From the NCBI GenBank assembly GCA_035512495.1, contig DATKDW010000017.1, positions 36,207 through 100,206 on the forward strand: a stretch of DNA of 64,000 bases, read 5' to 3'. Each line of letters opens with the position of its first letter. The stretch's first letter is position 1. Below, piece by piece: positions 42,345 through 49,302 of the stretch. The DNA comes from Acidimicrobiales bacterium (lineage in GTDB: Bacteria > Actinomycetota > Acidimicrobiia > Acidimicrobiales > CADCSY01). Both the position numbers and the translations under genes were made by a program. Under the pieces are notes generated by a model. That model was not told the DNA's origin. It saw only the letters and a list, made by a program, of their open reading frames with translations, and made no database searches.

Positions 42345-43568
42345 ATGTCGGACACCCAGACCGTGCCCATGGCCGAGCTGCTGCGGGAGCCCGCGGTCCG
42401 GGAGGACCCGTACCCGGCCTACGCCCGCCTGGCCGAACAGGGCCGGCTCGTGCCCACGACCTACGGCGGGATCGTCGTCACCCGCCACGCCGACGCCTTC
42501 GCCGTCCTGCGCGACGCCCGCCTCAGCAGCAACAACCGCCATCAAGCCGGCTACGACCAGGCGGTCGAGCTCGCCGGGCAGGTCGGCCTGAGCGACCTCG
42601 TGGAGCTGTCCGCCCGCCTGATGCTCTTCGCCGACCCGCCCGACCACACCAGGCTCCGACGCCTGGTCAGCACCGCCTTCACCCCCCGGGCGGTGGAGGC
42701 CATGCGCCCCCGCATCGCCGCCACCGTCGATCGTCTGCTCGACGACGTGGCCCCCGAGGGCGGGGCCGACCTGGTGGAGGCGCTGGCGTTCCCGTTGCCG
42801 GTGACGGTCATCAGCGAGATGCTGGGGGTGCCGGCGGCTGACCACCAGCTGCTGCGGGGGTGGACCTCCGCGTTGGTGACGGCGCTCGACCCCTCCGACG
42901 ACATCGCCGCCATCTTCCCGGCGGCCGAGGGCATGCGCGCCATGCGCGCCTACTTCGACGACCTCGTCGTGCAACGCCGGCGGGCGCCGGGCGACGACCT
43001 GCTCAGCGCCCTGATCGCCGCGGAGGACGAGGGTGAGCGCCTCACCCACGACGAGCTGCTCGACACCACGATCCTCCTCTTCGCCGCCGGGCACGAGACC
43101 ACCGTGAACCTCATCTCCGGCGGGATCCTCAACCTGCTGCGTCACCCCGGCGAGCTCGCCCGCCTGCAGGACGACCCGTCGCTCATCGGCTCGTGCGTCG
43201 AGGAGCTGCTCCGGTTCGGACCCCCCGTGCAGCTGACGGCCCGCACCGCCACCGAGGAGCTCGAGCTGGCCGGGTCGACGGTCGAGAAGGGTACCGAGCT
43301 GGTGGTGCTGCTCGCCGGCGCCAACCGCGACCCCGACGTGTTCGACCAGCCCGATCGCCTCGACATCACCCGGACCGACAACCGCCACCTGTCCTTCGGA
43401 GGCGGGATCCACCTGTGCCTGGGCGCGCCCCTCGCCCGGATCGAGGGACAGGAGGCGATCGGGGCGCTGGTCCGCCGCTTCCCCCACCTGGCACTCGCCG
43501 AGGACGAGGTCGAGTGGAAGGCGACCACCACGATCCGGGGCCCGGCGCGCTTGGCGCTCAGCTGGTGA
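42345..43568 (+). CDS. Cytochrome P450
   Basis: 407 residues, a soluble bacterial P450. The I-helix is LLFAAGHETTVNLI, the K-helix ExxR is in CVEELLRFGPP, and the heme loop LSFGGGIHLCLGAPLAR has the thiolate Cys at residue 358. All catalytic elements are present. It hydroxylates an unknown substrate using ferredoxin electrons. The nearby Rieske protein belongs to the suf type and is not an obvious partner. The ATG at 42345 has GACCAT 6 nt upstream; ATG 42330 is an alternative. It interrupts the suf gene order. Confidence 0.93.
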   Translation: MSDTQTVPMAELLREPAVREDPYPAYARLAEQGRLVPTTYGGIVVTRHADAFAVLRDARLSSNNRHQAGYDQAVELAGQVGLSDLVELSARLMLFADPPDHTRLRRLVSTAFTPRAVEAMRPRIAATVDRLLDDVAPEGGADLVEALAFPLPVTVISEMLGVPAADHQLLRGWTSALVTALDPSDDIAAIFPAAEGMRAMRAYFDDLVVQRRRAPGDDLLSALIAAEDEGERLTHDELLDTTILLFAAGHETTVNLISGGILNLLRHPGELARLQDDPSLIGSCVEELLRFGPPVQLTARTATEELELAGSTVEKGTELVVLLAGANRDPDVFDQPDRLDITRTDNRHLSFGGGIHLCLGAPLARIEGQEAIGALVRRFPHLALAEDEVEWKATTTIRGPARLALSW

Positions 43569-43630
43569 CGGTGCGGACGAGGCGCGCACCGGGTGGTCCG
43601 GCCCATGTGGGAGCGCGGGGCAACCGGCAG

Positions 43631-43687
43631 TAGCCTGCAACGACGGGGGCCGGTCTGGCCCCCACCGTCGCGAGAGAGGCCAGAACG
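43631..43687 (+). promoter_or_regulatory. sufD promoter, 5' hairpin and Shine-Dalgarno
   Basis: TAGCCT (43631-43636) predicts a transcription start near 43644. There GGGGGCC and GGCCCCC (43645-43651, 43657-43663) form a perfect 7-bp hairpin at the very 5' end. GAGAGAGG (43672-43679) follows, with 8 nt to a CTG codon at 43688. A stop (TAG at 43631-43633) closes the frame upstream, so translation must begin after it. Confidence 0.55.
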
Positions 43688-44980
43688 CTGCGCACCTTCA
43701 CCGCCGCTGCCGCCGCCCGGCTGGGTGGACCCGACTGGTTGCAGGCCCGACGGGCCGCCGCCGTCGAGCGGGCGGGCGCCGCCGAGCTGCCCACCACCGA
43801 GCAGGAGGAGTGGCGCTACAGCCGGATCGGCGAGCTCGACCTCGACGCCTGGCTCCCGGCCGTCGGGCTCGACCAGCAGCCGGCGGGGGTGCCCGACGAC
43901 CTGCTGCCGGTGCTCGACGCCGTCGGCGAGCGCGCCGCGCTGGTGGTCGTCCGCAACGGCCACGTGACCCACGTCGAGGTCGACGACGCCTTGGCCGCCA
44001 AGGGCCTGGTGGTGGGTCGTCTCATCGAGCTCGACGCCGACGGCACCGCCCTCGGCCAGACCACCGGCGACGCCAGCGGCATGCTCGACCTGCTCAACGA
44101 CGCGTTCTGCGCCGACCCAGTCCTCGTCCGGGTGCCGGACGGGATGGTCGTGCGTGCGCCCATCGTCATCGCCCAGTGGCTCGACGCCGACGGCGTGGCC
44201 ACCTTCCCCCGCGTCGTGGTCCAGGCCGGTGCCGACACCGAGGTCTCGGTCTACGACCACCAGGGGTCGACTGACGTGGCCGCCCTCACCGTGCCCGTCG
44301 TCGAGCTCGACGCCGGCCCGGCGGCCCGCCTCCGCTACACCAACGCCCAGCGCCTCGGACCCCGGGTGTGGCAGCTCGGCCGGCAGTCCAGCAGGGCCGG
44401 ACGCGACGCCACGCTGCGATCCACCGTTGTCTCCCTCGGCGGCGACTACGCCCGCCTCGCCATCGACTCGACCATGGACGGCAAGGGCTGCACCGGCGAG
44501 CTGATGGCGGTGTACTTCGGCGAAGGCAGCCAGATGCACGACTTCCGCACCATGCAGGACCACGTGGCGCCCGCCACCACCAGCAACCTCCTCTTCAAGG
44601 GGGCGGTGCAGGGCACCTCCCGGTCGGTCTACACCGGGTTGATCCACATCGGGAAGCAGGCGGCGGGGGTCAGGGCCTTCCAGACGAACCGCAACGTGAA
44701 GCTCTCCGAGGGGTCGTGGGCGGAGTCGGTGCCCAACCTCGAGATCGAGAACAACGACGTCCAGTGCTCCCACGCCTCGGCCGTCGGCCCGGTCGACGAG
44801 GAGCAGCGCTTCTACCTCGAGAGCCGCGGCGTGCCCCCCGAGCCGGCCGAGCGCCTCATCGTGCTCGGGTTCTTCGAGGAGGTCCTCGTCGGCATCCCCC
44901 TGCCCGGTGCGGTCGACCTGCTGCGCCAGGAGATCGCCGCCAAGCTCAGCCGCAGGGAGTTGGTGACCCATGGCGCGTGA
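43688..44980 (+). CDS. sufD: Fe-S cluster assembly protein SufD, probable CTG start
   Basis: 430 residues if read from CTG 43688. Partner of SufB in the SufBC2D scaffold. Typical blocks are TTEQEEWRYSRI near the N-terminus and SHASAVGPVDEEQRFYLESRGVPPEPAERLIVLGFFEEV near the C-terminus, with GKQAAGVRAFQTNRN between. No ATG or GTG exists between the upstream stop and the conserved N-terminal region. TTG 43739 would drop RTFTAAAAARLGGPDW, which looks like normal SufD, and has no Shine-Dalgarno; CTG 43688 has one. Overlaps the Rieske gene by 11 nt. Confidence 0.9.
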   Translation: MRTFTAAAAARLGGPDWLQARRAAAVERAGAAELPTTEQEEWRYSRIGELDLDAWLPAVGLDQQPAGVPDDLLPVLDAVGERAALVVVRNGHVTHVEVDDALAAKGLVVGRLIELDADGTALGQTTGDASGMLDLLNDAFCADPVLVRVPDGMVVRAPIVIAQWLDADGVATFPRVVVQAGADTEVSVYDHQGSTDVAALTVPVVELDAGPAARLRYTNAQRLGPRVWQLGRQSSRAGRDATLRSTVVSLGGDYARLAIDSTMDGKGCTGELMAVYFGEGSQMHDFRTMQDHVAPATTSNLLFKGAVQGTSRSVYTGLIHIGKQAAGVRAFQTNRNVKLSEGSWAESVPNLEIENNDVQCSHASAVGPVDEEQRFYLESRGVPPEPAERLIVLGFFEEVLVGIPLPGAVDLLRQEIAAKLSRRELVTHGA

Positions 44981-45287
44981 GGAGATCGTGTGCCGCCTGA
45001 CCGACCTGAAGGACGGCGTCGCCACCCGCTTCGAGATAGGCGACCGGGCCGTCGCCGTGGTCCGCCTCGGCGACGACGTCTACGCCATCGGCGACCGCTG
45101 CAGCCACGCCGACGTCTCGCTGAGCGAGGGCGAGATCGATCCCGACACCTGTCACATCGAGTGCTCGAAGCACGGCAGCTCGTTCGACCTGCGGACTGGG
45201 GAGCCCGACACCCTGCCGGCCACGAAGCCCGTGCCGGTCTACGACGTGGTCGTCGATGGTGACGACGTGAAGGTGGTGGTCAGCTGA
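44970..45287 (+). CDS. Rieske-type [2Fe-2S] ferredoxin of the suf operon
   Basis: 105 residues. The Rieske ligands are C44-x-H46 (RCSHAD) and C65-x2-H68 (ECSKHGSSFD). No membrane anchor or signal, so it is a cytoplasmic electron carrier. Such small Rieske proteins are commonly encoded between sufD and sufC in actinobacteria; the exact role is unclear, perhaps electron supply to assembly. It starts inside the end of sufD (GGGAG upstream) and its stop overlaps sufC by TGATG. Confidence 0.92.
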   Translation: MAREEIVCRLTDLKDGVATRFEIGDRAVAVVRLGDDVYAIGDRCSHADVSLSEGEIDPDTCHIECSKHGSSFDLRTGEPDTLPATKPVPVYDVVVDGDDVKVVVS

Positions 45288-46099
45288 TGTCCGAGCTGGT
45301 GATCGAGGGCCTGCGTGCCAGCGTCGGCGGCATGGAGATCCTGCGCGGGGTCGACCTCACCGTGCGCAGCGGTGAGGTGCACGCGGTGATGGGCCCCAAC
45401 GGCTCCGGTAAGTCCACCCTCTCCCACGTGGTGATGGGCCGCCCGGGCTACGAGGTGCTCGGCGGGTCGGTGAGCCTCGACGGCGTCGACCTGCTCGCCC
45501 TCGCCCCCTGGGAGCGAGCTGCGGCCGGGCTGTACCTCGCCATGCAGTACCCCACCGAGGTCCCCGGGGTTTCGGTCGAGGCCATGCTCACCGAGGCGCT
45601 CTCCGCCATGGGGCGGGGCGGGTCCGACGTCGCGGCGCGGATGCGGACCGAGGCCGAGCGCATCGGCTTCGACGAGCGCTTCCTGTCGCGCCCGGTCAAC
45701 GTCGACCTCTCTGGTGGCGAGAAGAAGCGCAACGAGACCCTGCAGCTCGGGGTGCTCGAGCCCAAGATCGCCATCCTCGACGAGATCGACTCCGGCCTCG
45801 ACGTCGACGCCCTGCGCATGGTGAGCCAGGTCGTGGAGGTCCACACCAAGGAGCGGGGGCTCGGCGTCCTCGCCATCACCCACTACCGCCGCCTGCTCAC
45901 CGAGCTGCGGGCCGACCGGGTCCACGTGCTGTCGCAGGGTCGCATCGTCGCCAGCGGCGGCCCGGAGCTGGCCGACGAGCTCGAGGAGAGCGGCTACGCC
46001 GGGTTCGTCGAGGAGGAGGGGGTCGCCACCGAGACCACCCCCTTCGCCCCGGCGGCGCCCCGCCCCGACGAGGATCCCTTCGCCGACCCTCTGGCCTGA
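45287..46099 (+). CDS. sufC: SufC-type ATPase, paralogue 1
   Basis: 270 residues. ABC-type ATPase of the SufBC2D complex: Walker A GPNGSGKST, Q-loop AMQYPTEVPGV, signature LSGGEKKRNE, Walker B AILDEIDSGLDVDAL and H-loop ITHYRRLL. The block YAGFVEEEGVATETTPFAP is a C-terminal extension of about 25 residues not in the other copy. It is translationally coupled to the Rieske gene, so it is the SufC made with SufB/SufD. A second sufC lies 2.5 kb away on the opposite strand. Confidence 0.93.
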   Translation: MSELVIEGLRASVGGMEILRGVDLTVRSGEVHAVMGPNGSGKSTLSHVVMGRPGYEVLGGSVSLDGVDLLALAPWERAAAGLYLAMQYPTEVPGVSVEAMLTEALSAMGRGGSDVAARMRTEAERIGFDERFLSRPVNVDLSGGEKKRNETLQLGVLEPKIAILDEIDSGLDVDALRMVSQVVEVHTKERGLGVLAITHYRRLLTELRADRVHVLSQGRIVASGGPELADELEESGYAGFVEEEGVATETTPFAPAAPRPDEDPFADPLA

Positions 46100-46108
46100 C
46101 CGGGGCCG

Positions 46109-46606
46109 TCAGCTGCTGGCGGCGGCGACCTCGTCGAGCGCCTGGGAGAGGGTGTTCCAGGAGAGGGTGGCGCACTTGATGCGCACGGGGAACTTGACCA
46201 CGCCTTGGAGCGCCTCGAGGTCGCCGAGGGTGACCTCGGGGTCGGGCGTGGGGGCATCGGTGCCCGTGCCGTCGCCGTCGTCGCCGTCGAGGCTGTGCTC
46301 GTGGATCGACATCAGGGCCTTGAACGCCCGGGTCACCGCGCGGGCTTCCTCGACGGTGCGTCCCTTCACCGCCGAGCTCATCATGGACGCCGACGACTGG
46401 CTGATGGAGCAGCCCTGGCCGCCGATCTTGAGGTCGCTGATCCGGCCCTCGGGGTCGACCTCGAGGTACACGACGATCTCGTCGCCGCAGAGCGGGTTGA
46501 AGCCCTCGCTGCGGTGCGCGGGTGGTGTGGGCAGCTCGCCCCGGTTCCGGGGGTTGCGGTAGTGGTCGAGGATGATCTCGCGATAGAGGTCTTCGAGGCC
46601 GGGCAT
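46109..46606 (-). CDS. sufU: Zinc-dependent sulfurtransferase SufU
   Basis: 165 residues. IscU-like fold with C40 (NPLCGDE), D42, C66 (GGQGCSISQSS) and C145 (RIKCATL), the zinc-binding set of SufU, which accepts sulfur from SufS. An Asp/Gly-rich insert of about 20 residues (107-126) sits between helices. The start at 46606 is 14 nt after the sufS stop on the same strand. Convergent with sufC paralogue 1, only 9 bp apart, with no terminator visible. Confidence 0.94.
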   Translation of the reverse strand: MPGLEDLYREIILDHYRNPRNRGELPTPPAHRSEGFNPLCGDEIVVYLEVDPEGRISDLKIGGQGCSISQSSASMMSSAVKGRTVEEARAVTRAFKALMSIHEHSLDGDDGDGTGTDAPTPDPEVTLGDLEALQGVVKFPVRIKCATLSWNTLSQALDEVAAASS

Positions 46607-46620
46607 GGTTCTCAGCTCTC

Positions 46621-47886
46621 CTACAGGCAGAACAGGTCGGAGCACGCGTCGAGGGCGTCGGCGAGGGCGTCGACGTCGTCGGTGTTGTTGTACACGTAGA
46701 ACGAGGCCCGGGCGGTGGCACCCACGCCGAGGCGTCGCATCAGGGGCTTGGCGCAGTGGTGCCCGGCCCGCACGCAGACCCCGCTCTGGTCGAGCACCTG
46801 CGAGATGTCGTGGGGGTGGATGTCGGCGAAGGCGAAGGACAGGACCCCGCCGCGCTCGTTGGCGTCGAGCGGGCCGTGGACCGTGAACCGTTCGCCGAAG
46901 CGCTCGGTGAGGGTGCGGATGGCGTAGCCGGTGACGTCGACCTCGTGGGCCCGCACGGCGTCGAGGCCGTAGCGCTCGAGCTCGTCGAGGGCGACGCCGA
47001 GGCCGATGGCCTCGGCGATGGGCGGGGTGCCGGCCTCGAACTTCCAGGGCAGCTCGTTGGGCGTGAACCCGTCGAGGCGGACGTCGCTGATCATGTCGCC
47101 ACCACCGAGGAAGGGTGGCATGGCGTCGAGGAGCTCCTCGCGCCCCCACAGCACCCCGATGCCGGTGGGCCCGAGCACCTTGTGGCCGGTGAAGGCGAAG
47201 AAGTCGGCACCGAGGGCGGCAACGTCGGTGCGGAGGTGGGGCACGTGCTGGGCGCCGTCGACGAGCACGAGGGCGCCGGCGTCGTGGGCCGCGTCGGCCA
47301 GCGAGCGGATGGGGTTGATCGTGCCGAGGACGTTGCTCATGGCGGTGACGCCGAGCATCTTCACGCCGTCGAGCTTGCGGTCGAGGTCACTCAGGTCGAG
47401 GTGGCCGTCGTCGGTGGTGCCGAGGTGGCGCAGCTCGAGGCCGAGCTCCTCAGCGAGCATGAGCCACGGCACCAACATGGCGTGGTGCTCCATCTCGGTG
47501 AGGAGGACGGCATCGCCTCGACGCAGGTTGGCTCGCCCCCAGGACTGCACCACCAAGTTGAGCGCCTCGGTGACGTTCTTGGCGAAGATGACCTCGCGGT
47601 CGCTGGCGGCGCCGATGAAGCGGGCGATGCGCCGGCGGGAACCCTCGTAGCGGGCAGTGGCCTCCTCGGCGATGGCGTAGACGCCCCGGTGCACGTTGGC
47701 GTGGGTGGTGCCGTAGTAGTCGTCCATGGCCTCGAGCACGGCGCGGGGCTTCTGGGACGAGGCAGCGGAGTCGAGGAAGACGAACGGCGCGCCGAGCCGA
47801 GCGTGGTGCTCGTAGATGGGGAAGTCGCGCCGGATGGCGGCGACGTCGAGCGTGGCCGGGGCGCTGAGCGCGGTGGAGGTGGTCAC
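46621..47886 (-). CDS. sufS: Cysteine desulfurase SufS
   Basis: 421 residues, PLP enzyme that takes sulfur from cysteine. The pyridoxal lysine is in FTGHKVLGPTG (about residue 235) and the persulfide Cys in RAGHHCAKPLM (about 377), with TEMEHHAMLVPW in the substrate region. These mark the group II SufS/CsdA family. The GTG start overlaps the TGA of sufC paralogue 2 (GTGA), so the two are translationally coupled. The length and all key residues are normal. Confidence 0.96.
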   Translation of the reverse strand: MTTSTALSAPATLDVAAIRRDFPIYEHHARLGAPFVFLDSAASSQKPRAVLEAMDDYYGTTHANVHRGVYAIAEEATARYEGSRRRIARFIGAASDREVIFAKNVTEALNLVVQSWGRANLRRGDAVLLTEMEHHAMLVPWLMLAEELGLELRHLGTTDDGHLDLSDLDRKLDGVKMLGVTAMSNVLGTINPIRSLADAAHDAGALVLVDGAQHVPHLRTDVAALGADFFAFTGHKVLGPTGIGVLWGREELLDAMPPFLGGGDMISDVRLDGFTPNELPWKFEAGTPPIAEAIGLGVALDELERYGLDAVRAHEVDVTGYAIRTLTERFGERFTVHGPLDANERGGVLSFAFADIHPHDISQVLDQSGVCVRAGHHCAKPLMRRLGVGATARASFYVYNNTDDVDALADALDACSDLFCL

Positions 47887-48653
47887 TGGCCCCGCCAGGC
47901 GTCGTAGCCCTGGGCCTCGAGCTTGTGGGCCAGCTCGGCCCCACCGCTCTCGACGATGCGGCCATCGATCAGGACGTGCACGACGTCGGGCTCGAGCTCC
48001 TCGAGGATGCGCTGGTAGTGGGTGATCAGGATGACGCCCATGCCGGGCCGGTCCGCCTTGACCTCGCGCACCCCGCGGGCGACCACCCGGAGGGCGTCGA
48101 TGTCGAGTCCGGAGTCGGTCTCGTCGAGGATGGCGAGGTCGGGCTCGAGGATCGCCATCTGGAGGATCTCGTTGCGCTTCTTCTCCCCGCCGGAGAAGCC
48201 CTCGTTGAGGTAGCGGTCGGCGAACGACGGGTCCATGTCGAGGCGTCCCATCCACTCCATGACCGCCAGACGGGTCTCGAGCGCCGAGAGGTCGTCGATG
48301 CCCTTGCGGGCGGCGAGCGCCTGCTGGAGGAACGAGCGCACCGGGACGCCCGAGATCTCCTGGGGGTACTGGAAGGCGAGGAAGATGCCCGCCTTGGCCC
48401 GCACGTCGGTGTCCCACTCGGTGATGTCCTCGCCCTTGTAGCGAAGGCGGCCGCTGGTGACGGTGTAGTCGGGGTTCCCGAGCAGGGCGTTGGCCAGGGT
48501 GGACTTCCCCGAGCCGTTGGGGCCCATGAGCGCGTGGATCTCGCCGGGCTGCACCGTGAGGTCGACGCCTCGGAGCAGCTCGACCCGGCCGTCCCCGCTC
48601 TCGTCCGCCACGCTGACGTGGAGGTCGTCGATCACGAAGAGGGGCTCGGGCAT
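47883..48653 (-). CDS. sufC: SufC-type ATPase, paralogue 2
   Basis: 256 residues. Walker A GPNGSGKSTL, Q-loop AFQYPQEISGVPVR, signature FSGGEKKRNEI, Walker B AILDETDSGLDIDALRVVARGV and H-loop ITHYQRIL are all canonical, closer to classical SufC than the first copy. It leads a sufC-sufS-sufU operon without sufB or sufD. TACACT (48661-48666) ends 7 nt before the ATG at 48653, so the mRNA is probably leaderless; upstream extension is not supported. It may supply SufC under different conditions or form a distinct complex. Confidence 0.94.
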   Translation of the reverse strand: MPEPLFVIDDLHVSVADESGDGRVELLRGVDLTVQPGEIHALMGPNGSGKSTLANALLGNPDYTVTSGRLRYKGEDITEWDTDVRAKAGIFLAFQYPQEISGVPVRSFLQQALAARKGIDDLSALETRLAVMEWMGRLDMDPSFADRYLNEGFSGGEKKRNEILQMAILEPDLAILDETDSGLDIDALRVVARGVREVKADRPGMGVILITHYQRILEELEPDVVHVLIDGRIVESGGAELAHKLEAQGYDAWRGQ

Positions 48654-48660
48654 GGCGTTG

Positions 48661-48698
48661 AGTGTAACCGCCACCTCGCGCATTATCCCTATGGCGGT
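48661..48698 (-). promoter_or_regulatory. Promoter of the sufC-sufS-sufU operon with dyad
   Basis: On the minus strand, -10 TACACT (48666-48661) is followed by 7 nt and the ATG. ACCGCCA and TGGCGGT (48667-48673, 48692-48698) form a perfect 7-bp inverted repeat spanning from the -10 to beyond the -35 position. This is where a repressor of Fe-S genes would be expected to bind. The divergent CHRD gene starts 63 bp further on. Confidence 0.5.
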
Positions 48699-48760
48699 AG
48701 TGCTAATGGGTCGGTCTTCCCCGGTCCGCGGCTGCGCTCGCGACCACGTAGGGTGCGGCG

Positions 48761-49246
48761 GTGCGCCGGGCACTCCTCCTCCTCGTGTCCATCGCCCTCG
48801 CGGCGGCCGGGTGCGGGCAGGCGGACGGCGGTGACGTCGCTGCCGGCGACGGCCGGGGGATGGCGTCGCTGTCGGCCAACCGCCCGGCCGGGCAGTTCGA
48901 CGTCGAGCTCACCGGCGCCGCCGTGGTCGGCGGCCAGGGCCACCCGACGGGCTCGGGGGCGGCGGTCGTCACCCTGCAACCCACCCGGGGGGAGCTCTGC
49001 TACCGCATCGACGTCGACGGTGTCGACGAGGTCACCTCCGCCCACCTCTTCGAGGGCAAGGTGGGCGTCGTCGGTGGCGTGGTGCTGAACCTGCAGCCGC
49101 CGGCCGGCGGCTCGGTCGACCGGTGCGTCACCGCTCCGAGCGCCCTCCTGACCAAGGTGGCGGCCACGCCGGCCGCCTTCTCCCTCCACCTGCGCACCGT
49201 GGCGCATCCCGAGGGGGCACTGCGAGGGCACCTGCGAGTCGACTGA
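48761..49246 (+). CDS. CHRD-domain lipoprotein
   Basis: 161 residues. MRRALLLLVSIALAAAGC ends in a lipobox (AAAGC). The rest is a CHRD domain: FDVELTGAAVVGGQGHPTGSGAAVVTLQPTRGELCYRIDVDGVDEVTSAHLFEG and HPEGALRGHLRVD, the usual start and end blocks, including HPxGxIRG. It is exported and lipid-anchored; bacterial CHRD proteins have no clear function. TAGGGT (48749-48754) lies 6 nt before the GTG, so it is leaderless. Confidence 0.85.
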   Translation: MRRALLLLVSIALAAAGCGQADGGDVAAGDGRGMASLSANRPAGQFDVELTGAAVVGGQGHPTGSGAAVVTLQPTRGELCYRIDVDGVDEVTSAHLFEGKVGVVGGVVLNLQPPAGGSVDRCVTAPSALLTKVAATPAAFSLHLRTVAHPEGALRGHLRVD

Positions 49247-49302
49247 GCGCAGGCGAGGCCAGGACCGGGCCCCGGCAGCGAGGGCCCCGTAGAGTCCCGC
49301 CC

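Noticed and set aside
42330..45287. P450 and the Rieske protein as a redox pair
   Set aside because: The Rieske gene is coupled to sufD and sufC by overlaps and is of the suf type, while the P450 has its own promoter; no sequence evidence links them.
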